DNA of 64,000 bases from Papiliotrema nemorosa (Eukaryota > Basidiomycota > Tremellomycetes > Tremellales > Rhynchogastremaceae). Shown piece by piece: positions 54,326 to 64,000 of the stretch. The notes under the pieces are model-generated. The model was given only the letters and a program-made list of their open reading frames with translations. It searched no databases and had not been told where the DNA came from. Position 1 is the first letter of the stretch; the number at the start of each line of letters is the position of its first letter. Position numbers and translations under genes: made by a program. Where the stretch lies: positions 930,001 through 994,000 of the forward strand of contig JASKOT010000002.1 in assembly GCA_032158125.1 (NCBI GenBank). Direction: 5' to 3'.

Positions 54326-55603
54326 ATGTTCAAGTCAGCTACCGCCTCCCGAGTTGCCGCCCCTCTCAGGAGCAGCACTGTAAGTCGCCTCTGCCTTTGA
54401 CCAATCCAGACTGACGATCCAGCGACAGTACACCCAAGCTACCGTCAGACCCGTCAGACGACAAGCCGTTGCTCCTCGATTCAGGACTTTGGCCACAGAG
54501 ACCACCCCTCCACCACCTCCTCCACCGCCATCTTCAGGCGGCGGTGGACACTCGAACACTTCCCAAACCGCCATCATCCTGGGTGCTCTGGCCGTTATTG
54601 GTGCGGGAGGATACTACCTCTTGAAACCTGTCGCCGAGGTCGCTCAGACTGCCAACACGGTAGTCAAGAGTGCTCAAGAGGGAACTGGAGCTCTTGTTAG
54701 TGTGGTTCTTGCGGAAGACGGGAGTATTGCTGACTCTGCAGAGCGAGCAAGCGTCAGCAATCGCCAAAGCCATGTTGCCCCCGGGAGCATTTAGCATCTA
54801 CTCTACTCTTGCTTCCCAACCTGGAGGAATCAACGGCTTCTTCTCTTCCATCAAAGACAAAGACCTCCAAGGTGTTCTTGAGGAGGTCAAAAAGGTCGGA
54901 GGAGAGGATGTCAAGCGAATTACAGAAAAGGTCGAGAAGCGGGTCAAGGAGTCTAAAGGTCGACCTCAGGATATCGACTGGAAGGCTTTGGCACAAGAAC
55001 TCAAGGAGGAACTGCCCAAGAACCAACAGCAATACGTTGATGTGTTGATTGGCAAATTGCCCGACAAGGAGGACTTGAACAAGTTTATCGAGAAAGCAAA
55101 GAAGGAGGGAGCGGAGCAGTTCAAGCAGGCCGAGAAGGCCGCTTCAAAGGTCATGGAGCAAGTTGAGAAAGCAAACAAGGAGGGCAAGGGTCAGGCCAAT
55201 GCTTTCCTCACCGGTCTCAAGCAGGGTAAGTGGATCGGAGCTTTCGAGACGGAGCTGACAATGCAGCCGCTCCGGGTGATGTTGACGACCTGGTCAAGCA
55301 ATTGAAAGAGGCCGCCAAGAAAGCTGGTCTTCCAGCCGACCAGATCGAGTCATGGCTGGCCTCCAAGGCCGATGACAAGAAGGTCGACGTCGAGGCCCTT
55401 GTGAGTGTCCCTTTTTCTCCTCTTGGTGAATCAAGCTCATGTGACAGGCTCAACAGGTCCAGGACAAGCTCCAGACCGCCGCCAAATTCCTCCCCAACGA
55501 CCCTCAGGATGTCGTCAAGCAGGTCTCAGAGTTCAGCCCGAGTCTTGCCAAGCTGCTGCAGCAGGCTCTGGAACAAGCGGAGGTTATCAAGAACAAGAAG
55601 TGA
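54326..55603 (+). CDS. Mitochondrial single-pass membrane protein with helical C-terminus
   Basis: Five exons: 54326-54379, 54423-54695, 54742-55225, 55267-55400, 55448-55603; 366 residues. The N-terminus (MFKSATASRVAAPLRSSTRQ, more Arg later, no acids) is a typical mitochondrial presequence ending about RFRTLA. A Pro tract and Gly/Ser linker follow, then a transmembrane segment (TAIILGALAVIGAGGYYLLK, about residues 70-90). The rest is highly charged and helical (DKDLQGVLEEVKKVGGEDVK, KFIEKAKKEGAEQFKQAEKA, DLVKQLKEAAKKAGLPADQI) and ends in EVIKNKK. The layout resembles inner-membrane proteins with an intermembrane-space coiled coil, but no family was identified with certainty. Confidence 0.75.
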
Positions 55604-55783
55604 TTGGCATGACAAGTTGAAGCAGGCACACATATTTTCTCTAGTGTACAGTAGGCATTAAACAGGAACCATGCAACAACGATAACCATTTCTCGTTGCT
55701 TGTAGCGGATTGAACCCTACAAGCGAATTCGATGTGGGATCGACATGGGTTGGCATGATATGATGGTAGTACAAACAGTTGAG

Positions 55784-56176
55784 CTAGAAGATACAACTCG
55801 GATGGACCCCGTCGAGTCGAAAGGGCGTCTAGCAAGCACAGCAGCACTACCCATCAGCTCTGCCCCGTTTGCCCCATCGAGAGACTCACTATAGCACCTA
55901 AACAAGCTCCCAGAGCGATAACTGGCGCACATAAGACTCCCCAGAAACACCCACAGCATCCACCACCTCGTAACCTCTCCGGGTCGTACTTTTCATCTTG
56001 GCTCTGCATCCCCTCGCTCTGAACTTTTTCCATAGTCGGCTGGATGGAAGTTCCTTTCGATCAGCTTTGATCAGCTATAACGCCGCGAACCCACCCATAG
56101 GTTGTTGGATTGTCGGTTGGACTTCTATTGTAGGCGGATCCTGGCTTGATACCATTGTGGGTTGAGGGGCAATCAT
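55784..56176 (-). CDS. Small Cys-rich membrane-type protein with RLRGGGCCGC motif
   Basis: Three predicted exons: 56176-56095, 56053-55890 and 55828-55784 (introns 41 and 61 nt), 96 residues. It starts MIAPQPTMVSSQDPPTIEVQ, and a second ATG at codon 8 is possible. Then come a Gln/Glu-rich linker and KYDPERLRGGGCCGCFWGVL followed by CAPVIALGACLGAI, a Cys/Gly-rich hydrophobic segment that could insert in a membrane. The C-terminus after the last intron (TPFRLDGVHPSCIF) is uncertain. Small fungal proteins with such Cys-Cys hydrophobic ends (CYSTM-like) are often membrane-linked and stress-related (inference). The RLRGGGC stretch resembles the LRLRGG(G)/C segments of genes A and E about 45 kb away, but lacks the preceding VL/AL. 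Confidence 0.6.
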
Positions 56177-58783
56177 CGTTGGTGAAATTGTGATGAGGAT
56201 CAAGGTGTCTGTCAATGTCGATGAGGTGCTACTCGAGTTAGGTGAGTTGTTGTAAAGGTGGTGAGACCAGTCTGGAACGATATAGAAAAGTCAAGAAGCG
56301 ATCATCGCTCCTTTCATACGATATATGATAGTCCTGCTCCATTACCTCACCATCAAAGCGATGCTGCGCTCACAGCCATGATGGACGGTACACCCAAGGA
56401 AGAGTGGTGCACCGCCAAGCGATGCCCGGCATCCTCGGGGATTTCCCGATATCCAGTTGTCTCATTTTGGATCACGGCCGCGGTCGTCTTGACAAGTCTT
56501 GTGCAGGGTGAGCGACCAGCAGTCGTTCCTGTGCAGTAAGAGGACACTTTGGGTCGAGTTGGGTCGCTGCGGAAAGGTGATCAGGTCTTGGCGGAAAGTC
56601 CAGCTTTGGGAGCTGTGGCATCGCTTTCTTCGCGGAAATGCAGTATTCGTGGCGGATGTCGAGCCAACGCTACTTGAGTACTGATGGTACGTTTTCGTTC
56701 TTTTGCACTTTTCGCGCACCCGGCTGAAGCATTGGTGTGCGATGTATGGGCAACTAACAGACTTGCTCAAAGAGGCACAACACGATGAGCGTCCCCCCGA
56801 TGTCGCGCTGATGGGGGTCCATCGCTCTGCGCAGAGAAAGCAGCACTACTGGGCACGGAAGCTATCGACCTCGGTCCATTATTGACGAATGACATGGCTG
56901 AACGTCACCTATGAGCACATTTTTTCGACGTGATGTTTCATGTCCACACGAAGACTATGAATACCCATTGATGAATGAATGGACATGATACGGAATGGGC
57001 GTGTGGCTCAAGGTTGAACTCTACTTGTATCGACTCAAGCTGTGCTATTAACAACGTGAGGCGTCGAAGGTAGCTAACCGGTGTTGGGAAGGCGAGAGTG
57101 CTCTCAGCTACCTACTGCTCAAGTACCATAGGCACAAGTGCACCCTCAGACGTTCATTCACGTTTCGCGAGGCTTGTAGATTTGCTTCTCCGCCAAAATT
57201 CCTTCCTAGTCACCCTTGTATCCGAATAGGCGTATAGAAAAGTACACCTCCTACGTCAGCGGATCCCATCTTGCCGAGTTTCGTGGTCAGAACAAAGCTC
57301 GGCACGCCAAGCTGTAGTCGTAGATCTTTTGAGTAGCAAAGTTCAAGATGGCTGGTCTGTCTGGAGAAACAACTCACGCGTTCTGCTTCTTTAAACCTTC
57401 CAGTGCCTTTTCTTGGCCATTCAGCTGACGGTCTCATACACTGTCTGATGCATATGTCGAATCAAGGTTCTTTTCTCTGCTTACGTGCCTTCACGTGGTA
57501 GTCGTGCTGCAGATGGTTGACGTTGCATGATCCCAGCCACTGAAGCCAAGTATCGTTTCTGAGCCGAGCCGAGTCGAGGGTGCCATGCCTCTTTGTGTTG
57601 TCCGGATCGTATCCGCTTCGGATCAGCAAGCGAAATCCTCCGAAGGAGGCGTCGGGTGTATAGGCCCGGTTCTCTTGCGACGAGATGTCATTCGAGAATT
57701 GAGCGACCGGGTACCTTGGTTACGTCTGTCCTTGCAGAAAATGACTGCAAGCCTTCTCTGCCAGGATACTTCGGCGACTCGTTGATTCTGTGATTGAGCA
57801 CTAATTGACACACAAGAGGGCTCGCCGACGATCATAGGCCTGACCAGACCATCGTGACGATCTTTGTCCAGCCCTCCCCGTGTAGCGCTAAAAAAGATGT
57901 TAAGAGGTCGTGAGGCGATCTCATCTTTTCTCGTACAGCTCACGCTAGCGGTGTCTCGGAGTATCAAGGCACGTCATGAATTGTCCGGTGGGATTGCCCA
58001 GACCCATCCGACATGTGGAAAAGGTGAGTGACCCTCGACCAGCCATTTTTGTCTCTTTGAGTGAATTCATTTTTGCGCCCTTGATACTGCTCCCCGCCTG
58101 CCTTGCTGACAAGCCATCTCATTTTGGTCGGATGCGCGGATGCAACCCTTTCGGCATGTCTGACTTGTATGAGAGCGAAAGATCTGCAGTCACGCGAGAA
58201 AGAAGCATCCGTGCCTTGAAAAGCACAAATAACCTGATCCGAGTGATGAACCGAAGATCGTCGTTGTTTCCCTTGTCGAGCCATCTTTCTTACCCACCCT
58301 CGTCTACCGGTATCTCCCTTTTTGCTGGTCATCTCCCGGTGACCCGTCAGTATGGTACGCTCAAAGAGCACGAGAAGAGTAGGTAGTGTGCATAACGAGA
58401 CGCGGGCGAAGGGATTGAAATTGCTTGAATCGTCGAATTAGACTATATGGCTTTTTCGGAACGGACTTTTCGATGTATAGGGGGTCTGGCTGTGAGATGA
58501 TCAACAATGGCTTACGACGAATGCATAGTGACAGAGTACATTGGATGGTGATGAAGGGAATACGATGATGCTGTTGAACATCTATATCTCATCTTGACTA
58601 TAACCCTCGACTTGTCGACCATCGATCATCTCATCTACCCGTACCCTATATCTTGTCTCACCCTGTCTCAGATAGATCTTACATCTAATCAGCAAAGTCC
58701 GAGAGCACTACCACGCCTCAATACAACCCGCAACGACCAGATACACCTGCGAGGGGCGGATCGTGCCCGGTCACACCATTGAG
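56177..58783. other. Gene-poor 2.6-kb stretch
   Basis: Many short open frames on both strands (for example 56258-56539 plus with a hydrophobic segment; 57976-58386 plus), none with family similarity or coherent splice structure. I see no RNA gene or repeat. It may hold decayed genes, a non-coding RNA or fast-evolving genes. Confidence 0.4.
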
Positions 58784-61700
58784 ATGCCTCGGTACGCATT
58801 CAATCATCTCACCCGCTCACACCCGCTGGTCTGCAGGCCCAGCTGACGTCTAGATACGCACATCACCACACCCATGCTCTCTCCCCTGCCACCGCCAAGT
58901 CTTTGGTCGCCCAATTCTCCTCTCACAGGGAACTCGACGATGCTTCCGAATCCTCAAACTCGCCCGACTCGCTCTACTCGAATGGATCACCTACGTTCCA
59001 TGATACCGCGTTTGAGTTTGACGTCAACGGGGAAGACTTGCATATAGAAGAAAGGGACGAGGATGATTACGAATCCATCATGGGGTCAAACGATGGACGC
59101 CAAGACATTGAAGATTGGCGAGAGGAGAGTTGGGGGAGATGGCCAGAAGCCGGATTGGATAGTCGACCGGGATGGACACCCAGTCCGAAATCGACTGGAA
59201 GACGTCAAGCATCCATTATCTCCATTTCACCCAGAGGCTCCTTTTCCAACAAGGGATCTTTGGTGGGTAGCAGGAGAACATCAGCCTCAGGTCTGAAGCT
59301 CAACTTGGGAGACGAGAGAAGAGATTCAAACCCTTCTTTACTCGGCTTTGATCTAGCACAACGGAGAAACAGCTCTCGAAGTCTGTCCCTGTCTTCCCGT
59401 AGACGCTCAAGCAACCTCTCCAATGGAAGTCTTTTGGACCCCGCAGAAGATGCTCGACTACGAAATATCGCCAGCATGGAGCTTTTACGTCGTCGATTTT
59501 CCGAAGCTATCGAGGTGGAACAAGAGAGCGAAGAGGGCGGAGATATCGCCTACCAACACACCTCTCTCGCTCGGGCGGCATTGATGCAAAGTCCATGGAC
59601 GCCAGATTACGATTCAGAAGACGAGGAAGACTCGGAAATACATACCGCGCCTTATGTCCCCACCCCCGATATTCCAGCTCGACGTATGCCTAGTCTCCTC
59701 TCCAATTATCCCCTCCCGTCGGCCGTTCCTGAATCGCCTACGCTTGGATCACCTTCAGTTTATTCTACCGAAGCATCACCCATGGTACAACCTCGACCTG
59801 TCAGAATGCGATCTTACCCCTCGATCGCCACGCCTCCTCCCCCTCCTCCCCCTACCCAAATCTTGCGAGCCAAAGGTCGACCGGCTTTCCCGCGTGCTGC
59901 AACAGACTACCAATTCCCACCTCGTTCCATGGGTGTCCCCGCCGGAGCGGGTCCCCCTCGACCTGCGCTGAGTCGGGCCATTTCTACACCTTTCTTCTCG
60001 GTCGTGCAAAGGGCACAACCCGTAGCGCAGGAATTAGAGTCCCGAGCGGCCGGGTCGTTCCCAATAGCACGCCCGGTCCCGATCGGTGTATCTCCCTTAC
60101 GCTCAACCGTCAGACGTGCATCCGTCATCTCGGACGGCGGATCCAGACGAGCGAGCATTATCCCTCCTAATGAAATTCGAAGGATCTCTGCCGATACTCG
60201 GAGACTCTCGACGGCATCGGTCGGTTCTAGGAGAGGAAGCATCGTGGCGGAAAGGCAAATGTCGATCGTCATGGGGACTTCTGTGCCACGACGATTATCA
60301 GCCGAAGCCAGACGTCATTCCAATACTTCCAAATCCCAATCTGAGGATTCCAGACGACCCTCCTCGTCTTCTTCGCTTGGCTCGCGCAAGAGCTCGCTCG
60401 ATGTACGAAGAGCCTCAAAGGATCGAAGAAGTAGTACAGCCTCGCGAAAGTCCAGTGTGGTCAGTGTCGGTGAATATGGCTACCTAGGACCGCAAATCGT
60501 CATTGACACTGCGACTCCTGCCATTCCACCCTCTGCCTCAATGCCCACCTTACCTGCCATATCAATCAGCAATGCCAGCGGCCCCTCCTTGAACCGAGCA
60601 AACGCCCCTAAATCCATCGCTCTCCCGGCATTCTCCACCAACCCACGCTCCGTTCCCAACACCCCCTCTGGACAACCTCGTTTCAACCCTCTCGAAGCGT
60701 TTTTGGGTCTAGCTCCGATGGAAGCCATGACACCCACTTCAGGAGGCGTGCCACTTCTGACTGCCAGTTCCGACTTGTTCACGCCCCGAACGGGGCTATT
60801 TACTCCAAACTCGGACCGATCGAGTCTGTTCGAGACGCCCAAACCTGCCAGCAAAAATATCATGGATCGACCTCGACCCATCTCGCCACCCGAATTTCTC
60901 GATGCTTTCCCTGTTTACCCACGGTCTAGGCAGCTCAGTCCAAGATCAGCCAAGGCCTCACCTAGTCTCAGCTCTACAGACACCCATGTGAGTGGACCGA
61001 GCACGCCGCTCGCGCCCAGTTCGACCGATACCCATGTAGAAGACGATTTGCCTCCCTCGCCAAAGCAGATTACACCCAGGACGGCTATTCAGAGAAAAGC
61101 CGTGCCGCGACTCACGACAGCGGAATTGATGGAGATCAAACAGGGGGAGATCTCATACAATGAGGGTCCGGAGAATCTGACTCGAAACTACCTAAGAAGA
61201 GGTGCTTTAGAACTGTTCACACCGGGAGATAGCGCCATGCCGCGGCCTGGATTGGCGCATCGTCGCACAGAGAGTACTCAGATGCCGGTAGCACCGCGTC
61301 GACCGGCTCCTCGACGACAGACGACCCTGCCACCGGAGTTTGATTCGGAAGCGCTGGTACCGCGACCTTCCCCCCGTCGCGAAGTGAATCACCAGCAATA
61401 TCAGCAGTCAAGCCCCCTGCCGCCGATGGACCATTCACCTCAACGGGTCCAGGAACGCCATACCCCCCCTCGACACACTAAACACCCCTCTGTGACTTTT
61501 TCTCCCGAGGTCAAAGAGTCAAGGCACTCGCCCTCGTTTCCTTCCCGCCCTACCATACAAAGGGCAACATCAAGCTCTAGCTCATCCTTCAGTCGGTTCT
61601 TCCACTCTAGAAATAAATCGAGTTCAAACTCGGGCCCCATGGTGATTTCTTCGCCCACATCGACTCCTTCGTCGACGGAACGACCCAAGGGAGGACCAAA

Positions 61701-61857
61701 GTCTTCTTTGAGACCCGTATCGATGGAGGGATACTCGAGCTCCTCGGGATCAGATAGGACGCTCGTGGAAGTCAAGGAAATGTTGAGAAAGGTCGGACAA
61801 AGGAGTCCGAGAGACGCCTATGGCTCGAAAGAGGGTGCGGCTTATGCCAAGGCGTAG
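58784..61857 (+). CDS. Large Ser/Arg/Pro-rich disordered protein
   Basis: Two exons: 58784-58791 (8 nt, MPR split) and 58854-61857; the 62-nt intron (GTACGC, branch GCTGACG, acceptor TCTAG) gives 1003 residues starting MPRYAHHHTHALSPATAKSL. The sequence is low complexity throughout. It has acidic patches early, then many R-x-x-S/RRxS motifs (SRRTSAS, RRASIIP, SRRGSIV, ARRHSNTS, SRKSSLDVRRASKDRRSS), which are consensus sites for basophilic kinases such as PKA or AGC kinases. A more conserved-looking stretch lies at residues 750-800 (RLTTAELMEIKQGEISYNEG, NLTRNYLRRGALELFTPGDS). The C-terminus is VEVKEMLRKVGQRSPRDAYG. No catalytic domain recognised; probably a phosphoregulated scaffold (inference). 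Confidence 0.78.
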
Positions 61858-63097
61858 TCGGTAGGACGGTACCAGAGGAAAGAGCCCGGCGACCCAGTCT
61901 TATAGTTTCATTCGTTCTGCTTGGTTGTATTACTTCTTCTCTCAAGTGCCTCGTTCTCTACTAGTCAGTGTAGTTTTGGTATATCTAGTCTCCAATGTAT
62001 GAAGTTGACTACCAATTCGTCTATCGCGTGACGATCACGTTGCCTGGAGAGGCAGACACGCATCGCCGCAACTCGATACTCGTGCGCAAAAAGGCCAGCA
62101 CGCAGATGCTATTCGCCTGCCGTCACGGCTATCATAGCGCAGAGTGTCTGGACATTCCAGGCCTCATTTTCGCCTTTCAACAGCACGAGGATGGAGAAGC
62201 GATGGCTCGGAGCAGAGATGCATCTAGGTGAGGGTAACTGTGCATGCATATGAACAGGACGCAGTAGAAGTCTCATAGCCTTGAAGTTGGGTCCAAGTGG
62301 GAACACGTATTCCTTTTCAGGGCGAGGTGGATGTGCATGGCCCTGTTTTTGCCGCCGGCACAAGGGGAACGAGTACCCAGCAAGGGTGGGGTGGGGGAAT
62401 GCTCGGTCAAGTCGATCCAGTCTGAATCATGATCCCAGTCTGACACTATTGGTACAAAGATCCTCATCGCTATCAGAAAAGACTGTCTCGCATTGTACTG
62501 TCCTCATCGTCTTGCTCGGAATCGGCTCGCTCAAAGCGTTCACTGCGAAGTGTCGAGGTCGGAGTTTGTACGGTGGTCGCTGTTGACACACTCAGGGCAG
62601 CAGCCAGGAAAACCCTATTAACCGCGTTTCACTCCACCCACTTCTTTGTACAAAGCTCGACACTTTCTTCAGCTCCAATCTTACTCTTTCAGCTTCGACT
62701 TGCACCTTTCTCGACAAGGCCAGCTTGTGCCCGCCCGGCTTGAGATTCTATCCTCTGATGTGCTTGGACTTGTCCGGTCACATCGACAGTTTTTAGGGTA
62801 TCAGGTTTTTCCCGCTCCAATCGAACCGCCTATCATTTTATTTATCATTATTGATTTCTTTTTTTCCCTTGAAATTGCGTAGTTCGACCTCTTTTTCATT
62901 CCCTCGCGGTGAAACTGCTTCACGTTGGGTAGGTCACATCGCATCGACTTGGTATTCTACTTGGCATGGGGCACTCGGGGGACTTGCACTGATATTTCAG
63001 ACCACTTCCCACCTTCACTCTGTTCTGTCTCTATCGATTCTTCTTCTACATCCTGTATCTCTAGTTTGACGTTGTTCCTCCCTGTATCGCTGCCATC
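61858..63097. promoter_or_regulatory. Intergenic before the last gene
   Basis: About 1.2 kb; no supported gene. The last 400 bp are T/C-rich as in long 5' leaders of this genome. Confidence 0.45.
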
Positions 63098-64000
63098 ATG
63101 AACCCCGACGACCCGTACAAGACTGTGGGGAACGAACATACCAACCCCCGCAGCTCCACTCCTCCCATTCTCAACATCGACACGGCACCATCTGAAGAAA
63201 ATTCCAACTCGACCACTGCGAATGCATCTCACGATCTCCCCTCGCCCCCAAACGGCCTGCCCTCGCCTCACGATGTCTCTCCTCACTCTGCGGCCGCGAC
63301 GACTCCTGGTGGGACATTGCTCGTTCCTGGCTCGGTGCCGGGTGCAAAGACACCGCGGCGAGTACAGTGGACATCAGACTCTCACATTGTCTCGATGCAC
63401 GAGATAGAACCGGTAGACTCCAACACTGTAGGAGAGGACAATCTCCATCATCTCGATAGCGCACTAGAACGGCATCGCTCTCGATCATCGGCTCGACGAA
63501 GACCGCCTAGTATGCTTAGCAGCGCAGCTTCCTCTGCTGGGGAAGTCACAGATGGAGAGGATTATGATTACAGATTGGACGTCGACCCACCGCCACTTCG
63601 ACCCGTCACATCGGCCGGGTCACAAGCCAATAACGAACCGTCGAGCTTGCAGCAGTTGCTTGGCAATGACATCAACCAACACGTCACGGAATACATTGCA
63701 CCTGGGGAGACGGACGGTTTGCCTAATGTTCAAAACATGACGGAAAACACCTCGAGTACCGCTACCGATCTCATCCGGGCACATACTGGGAAATGGGGCG
63801 TGTTGCGCCGACGAGTCAAGGGCGCTAATACGGTAAATCGAGCATTTGGTAACCGGAATATGAATGCTGGAGATCCGGAGAAGACCGAGGACAGTTCGAG
63901 AGAGAGAGATCAGGATGCTTTTGCGGCCCGATACCCTGGTCCCGACACGCAAGCTCATCGAACAGAGGCAGAGGAAGATGCGGAGAATTACGATCGATTC
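63098..64000 (+). CDS. Unidentified protein, N-terminal part (cut by window)
   Basis: Open frame from the ATG at 63098 (context TGCCATCATGA) to the window end, 301 codons without a stop. The visible part is Ser/Pro/Thr-rich and polar: MNPDDPYKTVGNEHTNPRSS, a segment GSVPGAKTPRRVQWTSDSHI, HLDSALERHRSRSSARRRPP, and a more structured motif DLIRAHTGKWGVLRRRVKGA followed by NTVNRAFGNRN. The layout, a long cytosolic-type N-terminus with basic motifs, is common in fungal membrane transporters and lipid-binding proteins, but I do not recognise the family. The 3' part lies outside the window. Confidence 0.7.
   Translation, partial: MNPDDPYKTVGNEHTNPRSSTPPILNIDTAPSEENSNSTTANASHDLPSPPNGLPSPHDVSPHSAAATTPGGTLLVPGSVPGAKTPRRVQWTSDSHIVSMHEIEPVDSNTVGEDNLHHLDSALERHRSRSSARRRPPSMLSSAASSAGEVTDGEDYDYRLDVDPPPLRPVTSAGSQANNEPSSLQQLLGNDINQHVTEYIAPGETDGLPNVQNMTENTSSTATDLIRAHTGKWGVLRRRVKGANTVNRAFGNRNMNAGDPEKTEDSSRERDQDAFAARYPGPDTQAHRTEAEEDAENYDRF

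Noticed and set aside
57585..58386. Overlapping frames on both strands in the 56-58.8 kb gap
   Set aside because: Mutually antisense, no family similarity, no coherent exon structure.
1..64000. tRNA, rRNA, transposons or viral insertions
   Set aside because: I looked for cloverleaf-like segments, long terminal or inverted repeats and reverse-transcriptase or transposase motifs and recognised none; a dedicated search could still find small RNAs.

Overview
The window looks like nuclear DNA of a basidiomycetous yeast of the Tremellomycetes (Cryptococcus/Kwoniella/Tremella type). The evidence is about 30 compact genes with many short introns (mostly 33-60 nt, GT..AG, with CTRAY-like branch points close to the acceptor), very small exons, and a conserved gene set (LIS1, ERG7, RPN5, SF3A2, RRP8, ECH1, a fungal CSL transcription factor, NEM1). 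No tRNA, rRNA, CRISPR or transposon was recognised. Exon structures were reconstructed by hand from splice signals, reading-frame continuity and family knowledge. They are predictions, not transcript evidence.

Layout. 1-5.5 kb: 3' end of a FHIP-like gene, NEM1 lipid-regulating phosphatase, and a His-rich protein gene. 6-11.9 kb: an unusual cluster of six small genes (here called A-F) with glycine-rich or small C-termini. A, D and E carry the exact heptapeptide or hexapeptide of the ubiquitin C-terminus (VLRLRGG / ALRLRGG) near their N-terminus without a ubiquitin fold. The cluster is interrupted only by a pterin-4a-carbinolamine dehydratase gene. 12-23.5 kb: SF3A2/PRP11, RRP8, a CSL transcription factor, an EAF-type elongation factor and an E2 ubiquitin-conjugating enzyme with a long tail. 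23.7-26 kb: a decayed PP2C phosphatase gene and gene-poor DNA. 26-38.5 kb: LIS1, peroxisomal ECH1, mitoribosomal mS23, RPN5, and a kelch/coiled-coil polarity protein. 38.9-46.4 kb: a secreted intradiol-dioxygenase-like protein and an ankyrin protein. 46.6-56.2 kb: ERG7, GLO2, a small endocytic-adaptor-like protein, GH71 glucanase, a mitochondrial membrane protein and a Cys-rich small protein. 58.8-64 kb: a large Ser-rich protein and the 5' end of another gene.

The most novel signal is cluster A-F. Three members (A, D, F) can only be read in frame if a two-nucleotide micro-exon lies between a phase-0 intron and a phase-2 intron. B and C keep only the phase-2 intron and E only the phase-0 intron, so the six look like one gene family with a shared but variably eroded intron pair. 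The ubiquitin-tail peptide in A, D and E sits just before the phase-0 intron. The natural hypothesis is that these proteins are recognised or cut by deubiquitinase-type proteases, or mimic the ubiquitin tail; this is untested.
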